The notes: generated by a model from the letters alone, not told the origin. A stretch of 64,000 bases of DNA from Cordylochernes scorpioides (GCA_030710605.1 CP092872.1:7181763-7245762); one strand, 5' to 3'. Positions 8,964 through 19,039 are shown, counted from the stretch's first letter. Made by a program: numbers and translations.

Positions 8964-9336
8964 TAGGGGATTTATCTGACTCAAAGCGGCTTAAAAAGGC
9001 TGGATGTGATGATCAAATGACAGTTCACACCGAGGTAACACCAGTTGTTCTAGGGGTTGTCCTCAGACCTTCTCTCTCTCCTCCCCGATCTACTCCCCAC
9101 AGGTTTTTGCTTCTGTCTCCTGTGTGTGTCCTTACCACTCTTCACACAACTACCACGACTGCTTTACAAATCACCACATATCTATATATACCTAAGTTGT
9201 CACACACTATCAATTTATTTGGATTTGATCTTATTATCTTGTAGTTTTGGTTATAACAATTCTAAATCTTCAAAAGATGTTGCTATAATGAGATTCAACT
9301 ATAATTCACTTTACATTTATAATAAAATTTATGGGT

Positions 9337-9503
9337 AGAGTAGAACCTCCCTGTAAAGGACAACACCTAATTGCAGAGCTAAAGTGTCTTTTAGAGTGAA
9401 GTATCCTCTTACCAGAGAGTTGCTAAATAGTAAAAAATGGTCATTTTGCAAATAAAAACTGGCTTTTGTAGAGAGGTGTCCTCTAATGGGAGGTTTTACT
9501 GTA
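9337..9503. mobile_element. MITE, AGTAGAACCTCC inverted repeats
   Basis: Same family as 8674-8852 with one damaged end (GAGTAGAACC). A short fold-back-family fragment (TCACACACTATCAATTTATTTGG) precedes it at 9195-9245. Confidence 0.82.
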
Positions 9504-9621
9504 ATAAACTTGGTGTTTTAGGTAGGTAAAAAAAGGGCCAGTGATAACAGAGGACAAGAAAGTACAGTAGTGTTAGTTATCTCGAAGTCTGTTTCAAGAT
9601 CCAGTTTGGTGTCATAGTTAC

Positions 9622-9762
9622 CTTGAGTTTGAACTCGAGCTGAGGCAACACAGTGGACATGATGGTGGGACAGAGGAAGTTGAGCTCGTAGACCAGGTCG
9701 TAGACACGGGGCGTCAGGGGACTTATGGTGCCCTTGTTTAAAATGAGGATGTTGCTGAAGAA
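9622..9762 (-). CDS. Pds5: Pds5 exon 6
   Basis: 141 bp, 47 codons: FFSNILILNKG through YDLVYELNFL to LPQLEFKLK, about residues 230-276. Acceptor GTGTGCAG above 9762 keeps phase 0 with exon 5; an upstream AG would break the frame. Donor GTAACTATG. The LPQLEFKLK end is highly conserved in animals. Confidence 0.95.
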
Positions 9763-9799
9763 CTGCACACAGTCGGCTTCTAGCATTCACCCATCTGTC

Positions 9800-10380
9800 A
9801 ATCATGTCCCTACAAAAGTCCCCTGGACTTTACCAATGTCCTCAAAATTAAATGCCTAGTGGAGATATGATTGAAAGGAGAACCAATAGCTTGTCGGATT
9901 GGATACTTGAGGAATGGATGACTAGGAAGAAAATGGAATTCTTGGACAATTTCTGAAGAAGACCCTATGATACCATTAAAGGAAGAGCCATAGAAAGGAA
10001 GCTCTGAGAGGAATACTGCCAGCCAGGAGAAATATAATGATCTAACCCAACTACCTTCAATGAGAGACCATCTCCGATGAGAGGTCATCTTCAGTGAAAA
10101 CCAGGCAGATTCTTATTTTTTAGGCTGTCTCATATGGGAGGTTGTATTTCTCTGGCTTGTCATAAACATTATAAAAATATGATCCCGTTAAAATAGCTTC
10201 CTTTATATAAGCAAACATGGTTATAACATCATAATTCCATATATATCCATCATAATTCCATAAGTTGTAGATGTTTTAACCGTGGTTGTTTGCACCTAGC
10301 TATGCAAATAACTTGTTAGGTTGCATTGTTCTATAATTATGTAAATTTTTCTTTTTTATTTTGATTTATGTTAATATATA
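9800..10380. other. Intron 5 sequence, nothing recognised
   Basis: No exon or known repeat seen. Two short blocks (near 9830 and 10050) resemble the AGGACAC motif of the local MITEs only weakly. Confidence 0.4.
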
Positions 10381-10384
10381 TATA

Positions 10385-10640
10385 TATATAAAGAGTGAAA
10401 GTTATAATAAAGTGAGTCAGTCAGGTAAAACCAGAGAGGCTTCCTTCCTTTATTCAAACAGCTTGCTTCTACATCACATCTAGAGAAGTCTCAGTAGTCA
10501 ATCCGCAGGTCTGGTTATGAAGTACAGTTAAGCTCTGCCAGGTATCGTCAACATCTAAGACCAGACAAAAGGCAAAGGAGCTAGACGGAAGTCCGAGCTA
10601 ATATTGTTAGGAACCAAACTCCAACAGTGGTTATAACAAC
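10385..10640 (+). repeat. Possible solo-LTR-like segment
   Basis: Follows a (TA)n run and contains AATAAAG at about 10407 then GC-richer unique sequence. It looks unlike flanking AT-rich DNA, but no second copy or clear TG...CA ends are visible, so the assignment is weak. Confidence 0.25.
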
Positions 10641-10714
10641 AGGGGTCATAACAAAGTAAGATCTTGGTGCCATGTTGTTAAGCAAGGTTGTATAAGAGAT
10701 CTGATTCAAACTTT

Positions 10715-10862
10715 GTGGCATTCATCTTCAACCCCAAACCACATCATTGACTGTATTGGCTTATCTAATAATGAGCTCTACTCATCCCCAGCAGACACCA
10801 TCTCAAGCTCTACAGGCTTGATACCCTAATATGATTGAGTGGAGATAAGAAAGAAGAAGATG
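10715..10862 (+). mobile_element. LINE 3' end (family L2)
   Basis: Matches the C-terminal coding end and short 3' UTR of the L2 LINE: GACTGTATTGGCTTATC, GATGAGCTCTACTC-type block, AGCAGACACC, then ATTGAGTGGAGATAAGAAAG. Strongly 5'-truncated. Confidence 0.75.
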
Positions 10863-10979
10863 AGATTTTGTAAGTGCCACAGAGAGCAATCAACTTGAAA
10901 GAAACAGCTAAAAACTAGATTGGTGAACTCGTATCAGGTATATTCTGTAATTGTATACAAAGAAATTATTTATAATAAT

Positions 10980-11225
10980 AGGGGACTTTAATTCCAACAC
11001 CTCCCTTTGATTGCACCACGCTGATGAGGGCCAACAGCCCGAAACGCGTCCATGGTTAGCTTTTCTTAATTAATCAAGAATGGGCCAAATCTGGAATAAT
11101 AAAAATCAACGAGAATAGTTGATATTTATTCCGATAGATGGCGCAAGCCATCAGCAACTTTCAGTTGCACGATAAGGAGATGCCTTTAACTTAATTTATG
11201 CACCTTATCACAGTACAATGTAATA
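10980..11225 (+). mobile_element. Retrozyme/Penelope-like repeat carrying a hammerhead
   Basis: Contains, in order, the hammerhead core (11015-11056), an AATTAATCAAGAA palindrome remnant, a GATGGC-GCAA-GCCATC hairpin (about 11137-11152) and the GTTGCACGATAAGGAGATGCC block. The same order occurs on the minus strand at 21541-21925, where the end block also recurs at the beginning. No protein is encoded. Confidence 0.7.
11015..11056 (+). ncRNA. Minimal type I hammerhead ribozyme core
   Basis: CTGATGA (11021-11027) is followed by stem II GGGC/GCCC with loop CAACA, GAAA (11041-11044) and CGCGTC (11045-11050). Stem I pairs ACCACG (11015-11020) with CATGGT (11051-11056), five of six positions pairing. 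All invariant hammerhead residues are present. Stem III is the self-complementary ACGCGT with no loop, as in the minimal ribozymes of Penelope-like elements, which work best as dimers. Predicted cleavage is after C11050. Activity is inferred. Confidence 0.82.
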
Positions 11226-11307
11226 TTTGTGCTATTTTTTTACCTCCCTTTGGTGTTGAAGACAAAACGTCCACTAGCAGTGAATGTTGCGATCAATTAA
11301 TAATCAT

Positions 11308-11520
11308 GATAAAGCACAATTTGGATTATAAGAAACAAGAAAATAAGACCTAATCTAAATAATTTAATAGTGTGTGACTTTTTGGTAACAGCATTGTCAT
11401 CAGACAAAAGAATAAAATGATTTTATTATAAATTTTAATCTTTAGTCTGCTGATGGTAACAATGCTGTTACCGAAACGTCACACACTATTATTTGGATTA
11501 GGTCGTATTTTCTCTTGTAT
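11308..11520. mobile_element. Fold-back family copy
   Basis: Inverted arms with GATAAAGCACAATTTGG and TTATAAGAAACAAGA starts. The plus-arm core reads CTGCTGATGGTAACAATG, a deletion relative to the commoner CTGAAGATGG. Confidence 0.75.
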
Positions 11521-11624
11521 AATTAATAATAAATCTTAACTGGCTATAAATCAACAGAAGATTCTGATTGCCTTTGAGAGTTGAAATTAAAGAACTTGGA
11601 ATGAATATATGTTAAGCCAAATTT

Positions 11625-11932
11625 TTTTGCTTATCCCTAGTACACGTGGTACAGGCCATGATAATCATGGTGGGTAGAAGTAGGCGACTGCTTTTACTGT
11701 AAGTGCACTACACGTATACACATGTGAAAAGCAGTTCGACTTTGCACTTACAAATGTGCCAAAGCCCTGTTTAGTTACTTGCACTCAGTGGTGGGGTTGG
11801 ACTTTTGCAAGAATCGGGGGCCATTGGAGCTGTTTTTTTTTTTTAATTAGAAAAAAGTGCCCAATGCGGGAATCGAACCCGGGTCATAGCAGTCAAAAAC
11901 CAACTGTTTAGACCATCCTTCCATTGACCCCC
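11625..11932 (-). mobile_element. tRNA-derived SINE, full length
   Basis: Minus strand: GGTCAATGGAAGGATGG head, box-B GGTTCGATTCCCG, body, CTAGGGATAAGC tail followed by A-rich end (plus-strand poly-T-like AAATTTTTTT). Confidence 0.88.
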
Positions 11933-12028
11933 CCTAATTATTTCAGAGTTCAGGGAATACCCTGAGAAAGATTGTTACAAGATATTTGCAGGATTAAAGA
12001 TAAACTAGAAGTGAAGGGGATTACTCAC

Positions 12029-12236
12029 AGCCTGGATGTAAGGCTCAAGGTTGGAAGCTCCCCTCTTGATGAGGTCGCGCGCCAGGATATACGCATGCTT
12101 GTTCTGTGTCTTGCGCGGCTCAATGATCTGGATGAGCACTAAGTCAAGCAGCTCCTGGGAGATGACGTCAGCCTCTGCAATCAGGGGGGAGAGCAGGTCC
12201 AACATGAAGGCTTTCACCTTGGAGGCATGGTCGTCA
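12029..12236 (-). CDS. Pds5: Pds5 exon 5
   Basis: 208 bp, acceptor GATGTCCCAG above 12236, donor GTGAGTAA below 12029. Encodes DDHASKVKAFMLDLLSPLI, AEADVISQELLDLVL, IIEPRKTQNKHAYILA and LEPYIQA, about residues 160-229. The SQELLDLVL segment is a strong match to animal PDS5. Splice phase is consistent with exons 4 and 6. Confidence 0.96.
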
Positions 12237-12309
12237 CTGGGACATCCACACCATCTTTTAACCTCTACAGCTTGTGCCATCACAACTGGCTGCTATCATG
12301 GATTGAGAG

Positions 12310-12392
12310 ACTTGTTATTATTATCCCTAGTACACGTGGTACAGGCTATGATAATCATGGTGGGTACAAGTTGGCGACTGCTTACACATTAG
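12310..12392 (-). mobile_element. tRNA-derived SINE 3' fragment
   Basis: Only the 3' 80 bp (CCACCATGATTATCAT, GTACTAGGGATAA on the minus strand). Followed at 12440-12545 by a degraded MITE of the AACCTCC family. Confidence 0.7.
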
Positions 12393-12699
12393 CATTGTAG
12401 AGGCAGAGGGTCAGGTAGCTAGAGTATAGACATAGGAGCACATAGCCCTCAGTAGAACAAACTGTGATGGACAACACTTGGTCACAGAGCCAACGTATCC
12501 CTTAGGGAGAAATGTCCTCATACAGGAGAGTTGTTAATTAATATTGTTGTATTATAGGCGAAACATGACCTCCCCGTTCAATTTTTTTACCTTTTTTTTT
12601 TATTTTATTAATTCCATTCATTATTAATCAGTTGTATACCACAGATATAAATGATATGATGCACTAGCGTGCCATCTGTTATCAAAATTCGAAACTATT

Positions 12700-12845
12700 T
12701 TAAATGTGTAAGATTCTTTTGAAATTAAACAATTTCTACTGCCCTTACTGCAATGGAAAAATTAATGGGGGGGCCTGGCTCATCAGTGGTGAACCCTCCC
12801 AGCGGTTTCGCCAGTTTAATCTACCATACCGCTGTTATATTGCAT
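12700..12845 (+). repeat. CPYC repeat family copy
   Basis: Contains TTTCTACTGCCCTTACTGC and CTCATCAGTGGTGAACCCTC followed by CAGCGGTTTCGCC. The plus-strand frame reads FYCPYCNGKI. The same block recurs, often as inverted pairs, at 29690, 32120, 32535, 43225, 46690, 47380 and 48600-49030. Family unknown. Confidence 0.65.
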
Positions 12846-13292
12846 TTTTGGAACTTACTTTTATAGTGATACTGTTGCTAGAATCTTGAAATGGGTATTT
12901 TAGAAGAACTTTGGACATAAGCTTTTTAGATATGAATGAGTGTACTTTAACCAAGGACCACATCTCTGATTGATCACCCTTTTTTATTTATTTTATGGGA
13001 TATCAGCCGGAGAATCAAGACTGGAAAACAAACCCCAAGTCAAGCTGGATGTATACCCAACCTGACCCAAGGACCTAATGGATCCTGCGACAAATAAATC
13101 CTTCATTTTGATTATTCTAGATGCCTTAGAGAGTACATTTGACAATGAAAACTGTATGAAGAGATGTCCTCTCATGAAGGTTGTTCTATACCAGGGGTTG
13201 GTAACCTGCGGCTCGTGAGCCACATGCTGCTCTTTGGATGTGAAGCTGAGAGTAGTACTTGTAGAAATAAAGTTTTAACTTGTTGTTGTTTC

Positions 13293-13485
13293 TTATCCCC
13301 TTGTGTATAGATTACACAAATTCCATGAGTTCATGCTCCTCGAGCTGTTTTTTGATAATGTTTTAACTTTATAAACTAGTATAGCCTCTTAACATTATAA
13401 ATAAACACAAGGTAATAAGACCAAATAAATAAATAGTGTGTGACGTTTCGGTAACAGCGTTGTTACCATCTTCAGACAATGAAGA
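13293..13485. mobile_element. LINE L1 3'-tail fragment plus fold-back arm
   Basis: 13293-13365 is the extreme 3' end of LINE family L1 on the minus strand (TTATCCCCTTGTG). 13405-13485 is a single arm of the fold-back family (ACAAGGTAATAAGACC, GGTAACAGCGTTGTTACC). Confidence 0.7.
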
Positions 13486-13679
13486 CTTTTTCAGTACTTC
13501 TTTAGTACTACTTATTCAGTACTTTTATAAACTTAAGTAAAAAAACTTTATGCAAGTACTGTATTTTATTGGCAAGAAAAAAATGTTGTGGCTCTTTAAA
13601 AAAAAAAAAACTTTGAAATTTTGTAAATTGTAATTTTTTTATTCTTCCGACTTGTAAGGTTGCAACCCACACTGCTCAC

Positions 13680-13777
13680 CTGATAATGCCGAAGATGAGG
13701 TTGAAGAGCTGGCAGAAGATCTGCTGATTCTCCTCCAGCTCCAGGCAGAGGTTGAAGGACTTCACCCACGAGAGGTT
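13680..13777 (-). CDS. Pds5: Pds5 exon 4
   Basis: 98 bp, acceptor GTTTGCAG above 13777, donor GTGAGCAG below 13680. Encodes NLSWVKSFNLCLELEENQQIF then CQLFNLIFGII, about residues 128-160; WVKSFN and LELE are PDS5 signatures. Confidence 0.95.
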
Positions 13778-13833
13778 CTGCAAACACATCAGCCTGGTGC
13801 TTCCATCCATTCATCCACACATCTATTCCTTAC

Positions 13834-13920
13834 CTCCAGCAGGTAGAAGTACCTCTTGAAGATGGGACTCTTGGGGTCTTCCAGGCCTTGGAGTTGCTCC
13901 ACAAAGAATAAAAAGATGCT
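13834..13920 (-). CDS. Pds5: Pds5 exon 3
   Basis: 87 bp, phase 0 at both ends; acceptor TGCCGCAG above 13920, donor GTAAGGAA below 13834. Encodes [29 protein letters not shown], about residues 99-127. The intron to exon 4 is only 56 bp, the shortest in the gene. Confidence 0.95.
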
Positions 13921-14004
13921 CTGCGGCAGGACAAGAAGGCACAATCAATCTCCACCGTCAGACACAATATGCCAACACTTGCTATGGCTTCAAGTAGAGG
14001 AGAA

Positions 14005-14870
14005 TGATAAGGCACAATTTGGATTATAGATTATAAACACAAGGTAATAAGACCAAATCCAAATAAATAGTGTGTGATGTTTCGGTAACAACATTGTTTA
14101 TTTATTTGGATTTGGTCTTATATTACCTTGTGTTTATAATCATTCAGTACTTTTGTCTGAAGATGGTAACAACGCTGTTACCGAAACGTCACACACTATT
14201 AATTTATTTAGATTAGGACTTATTACCTTGTGTTCACAATTTGGATTGTAGATTAGAAACACAAGGTAATAAGATCTAATCCAAATAAATAGTTTGTGAT
14301 GTTTTGGTAACACACACACAAAAACCTTTAAGACACACAGGTCTTACAGAGGATTCTCCTTGGGGTTACAAGACGGAGAAACCTATGAAAGTGGGAAATA
14401 TACAAAGGGGTAAAAATGGAGAAAGATTATATACACATATACAGATTATTATTTGAATAATCCTATGGAAAATAGGAATATGGATTTGGAAAAAAAAAAA
14501 ATTTATGTTTTTGGTAACAGCGTTGTTGCCCAAAACGTCACACACTATTAATTTATTTAGATTACGACTTATTTTCTTGTAGCTATAATCTATAATCCAA
14601 ATTGTGCTTTATCAAGTAGAGAAGAATGATAAGGCACAATCTGGATTGTAGATTAGAAACACAAAGTATAATAAGATCAAATCCAAATAAATAGTTTGTG
14701 ACATTTCGGTAACAGTGTACTTACCATCATCAGAAAGACTAACAAAAGACATTTATTCTTTTGTCTGATGATGGTAACAATTATATTACTGTGATAAGGC
14801 AAAATTTGGATTATAAATTTAAACACAAGGTAATAAGACAAAATCCAAATAAATAAATAGTGTGTATACA
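14005..14870. mobile_element. Cluster of fold-back family copies
   Basis: At least four copies (14005-14330, 14505-14612, 14627-14790, 14791-14870) sit end to end or nested. They show repeated GATAAGGCACAATTTGG starts, CACAAGGTAATAAGA arms and hammerhead-like cores in various states of decay. They lie in intron 2. Confidence 0.78.
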
Positions 14871-14925
14871 TATTAAACACAATATTAATTTATTTATTTG
14901 TATTTGGTCTTATTACCTTGTGTTT

Positions 14926-15324
14926 AACGCTATTACAGAAACGTCACACAGTATTTGTATTTGGTCTTATTACCTTGTGTTTAACGCTATTACAGAAACG
15001 TCACACACTATTTGGATTTGGTCTTATTACCTTGTGTTTAACGCTATTACAGAAATGTCACACAGTATTTGGATTTGGTCTTATTACCTTGTGTTTAACG
15101 CTATTACAGAAACGTCACACAGTATTTGGATTTGGTCTTATTACCTTGTGTTTAACGCTATTACAGAAACGTCACACAGTATTTGGATTTGGTCTTATTA
15201 CCTTGTGTTTAACGCTATTACAGAAACGTCACACACTATTTGGATTTGGTCTTATTACCTTGTGTTTAACGCTATTACAGAAACGTCACACACTATTTGG
15301 ATTTGGTCTTATTACCTTGTGTTA
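14926..15324 (+). repeat. 57-bp tandem array, 7 units
   Basis: Units start at 14926, 14983, 15040, 15097, 15154, 15211 and 15268. Each contains AACGCTATTACAGAAACGTC and the GGTCTTATTACCTTGTG arm of the fold-back family, so the array grew from an internally deleted copy. Because 57 is divisible by 3, repetitive open frames of 135-159 codons appear; they are not genes. Confidence 0.93.
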
Positions 15325-15437
15325 ATAAGTAGAGAATAAATCCATCATCCTGACACAAAGCCTTACTTACTTTCTACCATACCAGAGTACTGATAGTGGC
15401 CCCATTCTAAACTGATAACCTATTTCAAAACTTGATA

Positions 15438-15648
15438 TTTAAATAAAAAGGCATATATTGGATCAAAATATCATTTATTTTACCATTTCAGTTGGCTGAA
15501 TGCCAACCTTTATCAAGGTGTTATAACATTTTAAAACTATAATACCTTTAAAGTTATAATACCTTGATAAAGGTTGGCATTCAGCCAAATGAAATATTGG
15601 TAAAATAAATGATATTTTGATCCAATATATGCCTTTTTATTTAAAGAT
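15438..15648. repeat. Long hairpin, about 90-bp arms
   Basis: Left arm (TTTAAATAAAAAGGCATATA ... ATGCCAACCTTTATCAAGG) is repeated almost perfectly in reverse complement from about 15562 to 15648, around a 30 bp spacer. No target duplication is obvious. A transcript could fold into a long duplex. Confidence 0.85.
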
Positions 15649-15771
15649 TTATTTATGGATTGCTCTATTTTCAAAACAAAACTTAATATATACGCTAAAT
15701 CTCAAAAGTAATGAGAATATGAATGTATATCTCTCCAAATATAAATAAAATAAGATTTTGACTGAAACAAA

Positions 15772-15954
15772 TACAGTAGAACCTCTCTGTAAAAGACAAC
15801 ACCTATTTGCAGAACCAAATTGTCCTTTAGGGAGAGGTGTCCTCTTAGCAAAAGAGTTGCTAAATAGTAAAAATGATAATTTTACAAATGAAAACTGTCC
15901 TTTGTAGAGACGTGTCCTCTAGCACGAGTGTCCTCTCATGGAGGTTCTACTGTA
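15772..15954. mobile_element. MITE, TACAGTAGAACCTC inverted repeats
   Basis: 183 bp, same family as 8674-8852, intact ends TACAGTAGAACCTCTC and GGAGGTTCTACTGTA. Confidence 0.88.
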
Positions 15955-16254
15955 TCATCATCAAAAAGTTTTGCTTTTAATATTTTGTCATCCAATTGGT
16001 AAAAACATTAAAGCTTGAACAAAGATTTCAACGTAAAGTTTTTTTTTTTTGTGAGGGGGACTAAAAATACAGATTTTTTGTATTTATAGTTACAATAAAC
16101 ATTTGAGGGATCAAATATTTTGATCCCTAAATAAAGACAGCTAATCTTATCTGATATCTGTGGCATCGTCTTATCAGGTGACCTACTAGAGTGCTCGGAG
16201 GCCATACAAACAAAACATTGTTATGTCACATAGCCTTTACTTCCAACATCCTCT

Positions 16255-16565
16255 GACAACAAGGTCGGTGGTAGGATGGTCTAAACTGTCGGTTTTCGAC
16301 TGCTACGACCCAGGTTCGATTCCTGCATTGGGCACTTTTTTTCTGATTAAAAAAAAAAATGCTCCAATGGCCCCCGATTCTTGCAAAAGTCCAACTCCAC
16401 CAGTGAGTGCAAGTAACCAAATGGGTCTCTGGAATATTTTAAAGTGCAAAGTCGAACTGCTTTTTCACATGTGGTGCTCTTACAGTAAAAAGCAGTCGCC
16501 AACTTCTACCTACCATGATTTTCATCATGGTCTGTACCCATGTGTACTAGGAATAAGCAAAATAA
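16255..16565 (+). mobile_element. tRNA-derived SINE, full length
   Basis: Plus strand: AAGGTCGGTGGTAGGATGG head, box-B GGTTCGATTCCTG, body with CCCCCGATTCTTGC, end TGTACTAGGAATAAGC and an A-rich tail. A 185-codon frame across it is not coding. Confidence 0.88.
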
Positions 16566-16906
16566 ATAAAAATGAAAGAAAGGAGAGAAAGACTTTATCC
16601 CCAGTAGAGTATCACCCTGTTACATCCTGGACATTACCTGCCAACACCAAGATAGAGAGAATAGAAAATCTCCAGAATTTTGATTATAGGCAGACAGTCA
16701 TGCTATCAGACTGCCAATACTGCCAGAGTGGCCCAGGACCTGACCTCTGCTCCTCAAATGACTCATCTTTCTCCAACTAACAATAACAAATCTTGGTCCT
16801 TGAGCATCATTCTGCAGGTCATCTCCACTTTACACCAACCTCCCAAAATACAGATCAGTTTTAACTAACTCTGTAAAAAAAGAGGGAGGGAGAGAAGGTT
16901 GGTTAC

Positions 16907-17104
16907 CTTAAGGATATCCACGTCCTTGTAGGGGGCCTCGGGAGCAAAGACTCTGAAGATGTCTGCGATGCAGCAGGCCACCAGGAGGCGCACATCCTTG
17001 TTGGGGTGCTCCAGGAAGAAGGGGGTTGCCAGATAGAGGGAGAGAGGGACAATGAAGGAGTTGTCTTCCTCCTGGCTCAGGTTCTGGAAGGCCTGTGCAC
17101 ATTC
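16907..17104 (-). CDS. Pds5: Pds5 exon 2
   Basis: 198 bp, 66 codons, acceptor TCTGCGCAG above 17104, donor GTAACC below 16907. Encodes [45 protein letters not shown] and [14 protein letters not shown], about residues 33-98. [13 protein letters not shown] and APEAPY are the strongest PDS5 N-terminal signatures in the window. Confidence 0.97.
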
Positions 17105-17153
17105 CTGCGCAGAAACTCTGGCTTTAGCGCTTAGTTAAAACATAAGTTGCTAA

Positions 17154-17338
17154 TACAGTAGAATCTCCATGAGAGAACACTCACGCTAAAGGACACCTCT
17201 CTATAAAGGACAGTTTTCATTTGCAAAATCACCATTTTTACTATTTAGCAACTCTCTGGTTAGAGGACACCTCTCTCTAAAGGACAGTTTAGCTCTGCAA
17301 TTAGGTGTTGTCCTTTACAGGGAAGTAGTTCTACTGTA
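17154..17338. mobile_element. MITE, TACAGTAGAATCTCC inverted repeats
   Basis: 185 bp, AACCTCC family, ends TACAGTAGAATCTCCA and TAGTTCTACTGTA. It lies about 50 bp upstream of the exon 2 acceptor, within intron 1. Confidence 0.87.
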
Positions 17339-17617
17339 TTGGTATTTTTTTTTTTAAAGAAATGCTTTGCTTGTTACAATTATTCTTTAAATTTTGAATG
17401 TCATTTATGACAACCAGGACATGGAATCAAAACCCGCAATGAAGGGTGTAATAATAATAGTCTATCATATCAACAAATATTGATAATCTCAACAGGAAGC
17501 TTAAGAAACCAGACCAGAACTCTGGCACCTTGTATTGGAGGAAAAGTCTTACTGCATCCTACATTATGTGTGTATGTAGACATCTTAACAATAAAAGCAA
17601 TCACAAACCCCTATCCA

Positions 17618-18060
17618 CCCTCTTCTTTCTTATCTCCACTCAATCACACTAAGGTATCAAGCTTGTAAAGCTTGAGATTTTTGATGGTGTCTGCCGGGGA
17701 AGAGTAGAGCTCATCAATGGATGAGTCAATACAGTCAATAATATGTCTTGGGGTTGCAGGCTGAGAATTGCACCTAGTACATCCACCATGATTATCATAA
17801 TCTTTCATAAGGGAACAGCAGTCCTTGATTTCTAGATTTTAGTCTGGTTATCTACATACAATGACTTTCCAGGTTTTTTTGCAAGTTTTTCGTACTATGT
17901 ACTAAGTACAAATTCTTAACCTGCAACCTCAAATCACATTATTGACTGTATTGACTCATCCATTGATGAGTTCTATTCATTCCCAGCAGAAACCATCTCA
18001 AGCTCTACAGACTTGATACCCTGATATAAATTGAGTGGGAGATAAGAAAGGGAAGATTAT
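17618..18060. mobile_element. Two LINE L2 3' ends in inverted orientation
   Basis: 17618-17800 is an L2 3' end on the minus strand (CTTTCTTATCTCCACTCAAT start). 17820-18060 is another on the plus strand ending TTGAGTGGGAGATAAGAAAG. Both carry the GACTGTATTGACTCATCC block. Confidence 0.78.
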
Positions 18061-18089
18061 CATGAATTATACTATTAAAAATAAAGAAA

Positions 18090-18360
18090 GCCTATCCTGA
18101 CCACAAGCACATGTGTTTTTAGATGGCAGAGCGCCATCTAGTGGAACAGAAATCAACTAAACTTTGATTTAACCTGTTTCCTGTTATTTAGCCAACCCAA
18201 TTTCTTGATAAATCAAGAAAAGTAATCCACGAACGCGTTTCGCACTGTTGGCATTCATTAGCGTGGAACAGGCTGTACCACTGCGACCAAAAAGATTTTT
18301 GGTCCCAGAGGCTTCTTGAGAAACCAAGAAATGGGTATTTAAGGCCAAACTTGCGTAAAT
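18090..18360 (-). mobile_element. Diverged hammerhead-bearing repeat
   Basis: Minus-strand relative of the repeat at 11 kb. Stem I CCACG/CGTGG, GAAA and ACGCGT survive at 18227-18266, but the core reads CTAATGA (G5 lost), so it should be inactive. Two companion hairpins are kept: TTTCTTGAT/ATCAAGAAA (18200-18220) and AGATGGC/GCCATCT (about 18121-18139) with a changed loop. Confidence 0.65.
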
Positions 18361-18451
18361 ACGCTTAACACATGAATTGTACTATATTGTACTTGGGAAA
18401 ACTACTTAGAGGTGCCGCACAACAACAAAGAATATAGATTGAGGGACTTAC

Positions 18452-18547
18452 CTTGAGTCTGCGAACCAACTCATCATTGCTAAGGTCTTCATTGAGTTCC
18501 TTCACCCCAGGTGGGTAGATTATCTTGTGCTGGCTGGGAGGACTCAT
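18452..18547 (-). CDS. Pds5: Pds5 exon 1 (first coding exon)
   Basis: Pds5 binds the cohesin ring with Wapl, and with sororin/Eco1-type partners, controlling sister-chromatid cohesion in the nucleus. This exon starts at ATG 18547 and encodes MSPPSQHKIIYPPGVKELNE then DLSNDELVRRLK, matching the family's N-terminal IYPPGVKE...RRLK block. Donor GTAAGTCC below 18452. The bases just 5' of the ATG (GTGTACAG) could be a splice acceptor, so a non-coding 5' exon may lie upstream. A farther ATG (MCVQ...) is less likely. Exons 1-20 join in phase to about 1117 codons. Confidence 0.92.
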
Positions 18548-18625
18548 CTGTACACACATTCATCCATCACAGATAGGTTACAATTGGGAGCAATGATGTG
18601 AGAGTCTAAAAGTAACAACATAGAA

Positions 18626-19035
18626 GCACAAGGTAATAAGACCAAATCTAAATAAATAAATAGTATGTGATGTTTTGGTAACAGCATTGTTAGCATCATC
18701 AGACAAAAGTACTGAATGATAGTTTATGATTCAGTACTTTTGTCTGATGATGGTAACAATGCTGTTACCGAAACATCACATACTACACTAGAATCTCCCT
18801 TTAGCGGACACCCTGCTAGTGAACACCTCTCCACAAAGGACAGTTTTCATTTGTAAAATTACCCACTTTACAATATAGCAACTCTCCGGTAAGAGGATAC
18901 CTCTCCCTAAAGGACACTTTGGCTCTGCAATTGGGTGTTGTCTTTTACAGGGAGGTAGTTCTACTGTATTCTTTATTTAAATTTGTTCTTATTACCTTCT
19001 GTTTATAATCTATAATCTAAATTGTGTGCCGTCTT
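18626..19035. mobile_element. Fold-back family copy interrupted by a MITE
   Basis: Arms start CACAAGGTAATAAGACC and end ATAATCTATAATCTAAATTG. The plus core CTGATGATGG with AATGCTGTTACCGAAAC is close to a hammerhead. The right arm is split at a TA by the MITE 18784-18968. Confidence 0.8.
18784..18968. mobile_element. MITE nested in fold-back repeat
   Basis: 185 bp between TACACTAGAATCTCCC and GTAGTTCTACTGTA, AACCTCC family. Removing it restores a continuous arm, showing the MITE is younger than its host repeat. Confidence 0.87.
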
Positions 19036-19039
19036 ATCA

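Noticed and set aside
14860-15339. 159- and 135-codon overlapping open frames
   Set aside because: They only read through the 57-bp tandem array; composition is strictly periodic and two frames are open at once.
16223-16780. 185-codon open frame
   Set aside because: It reads across a full-length tRNA-derived SINE and flanking DNA; no splice sites or protein similarity.
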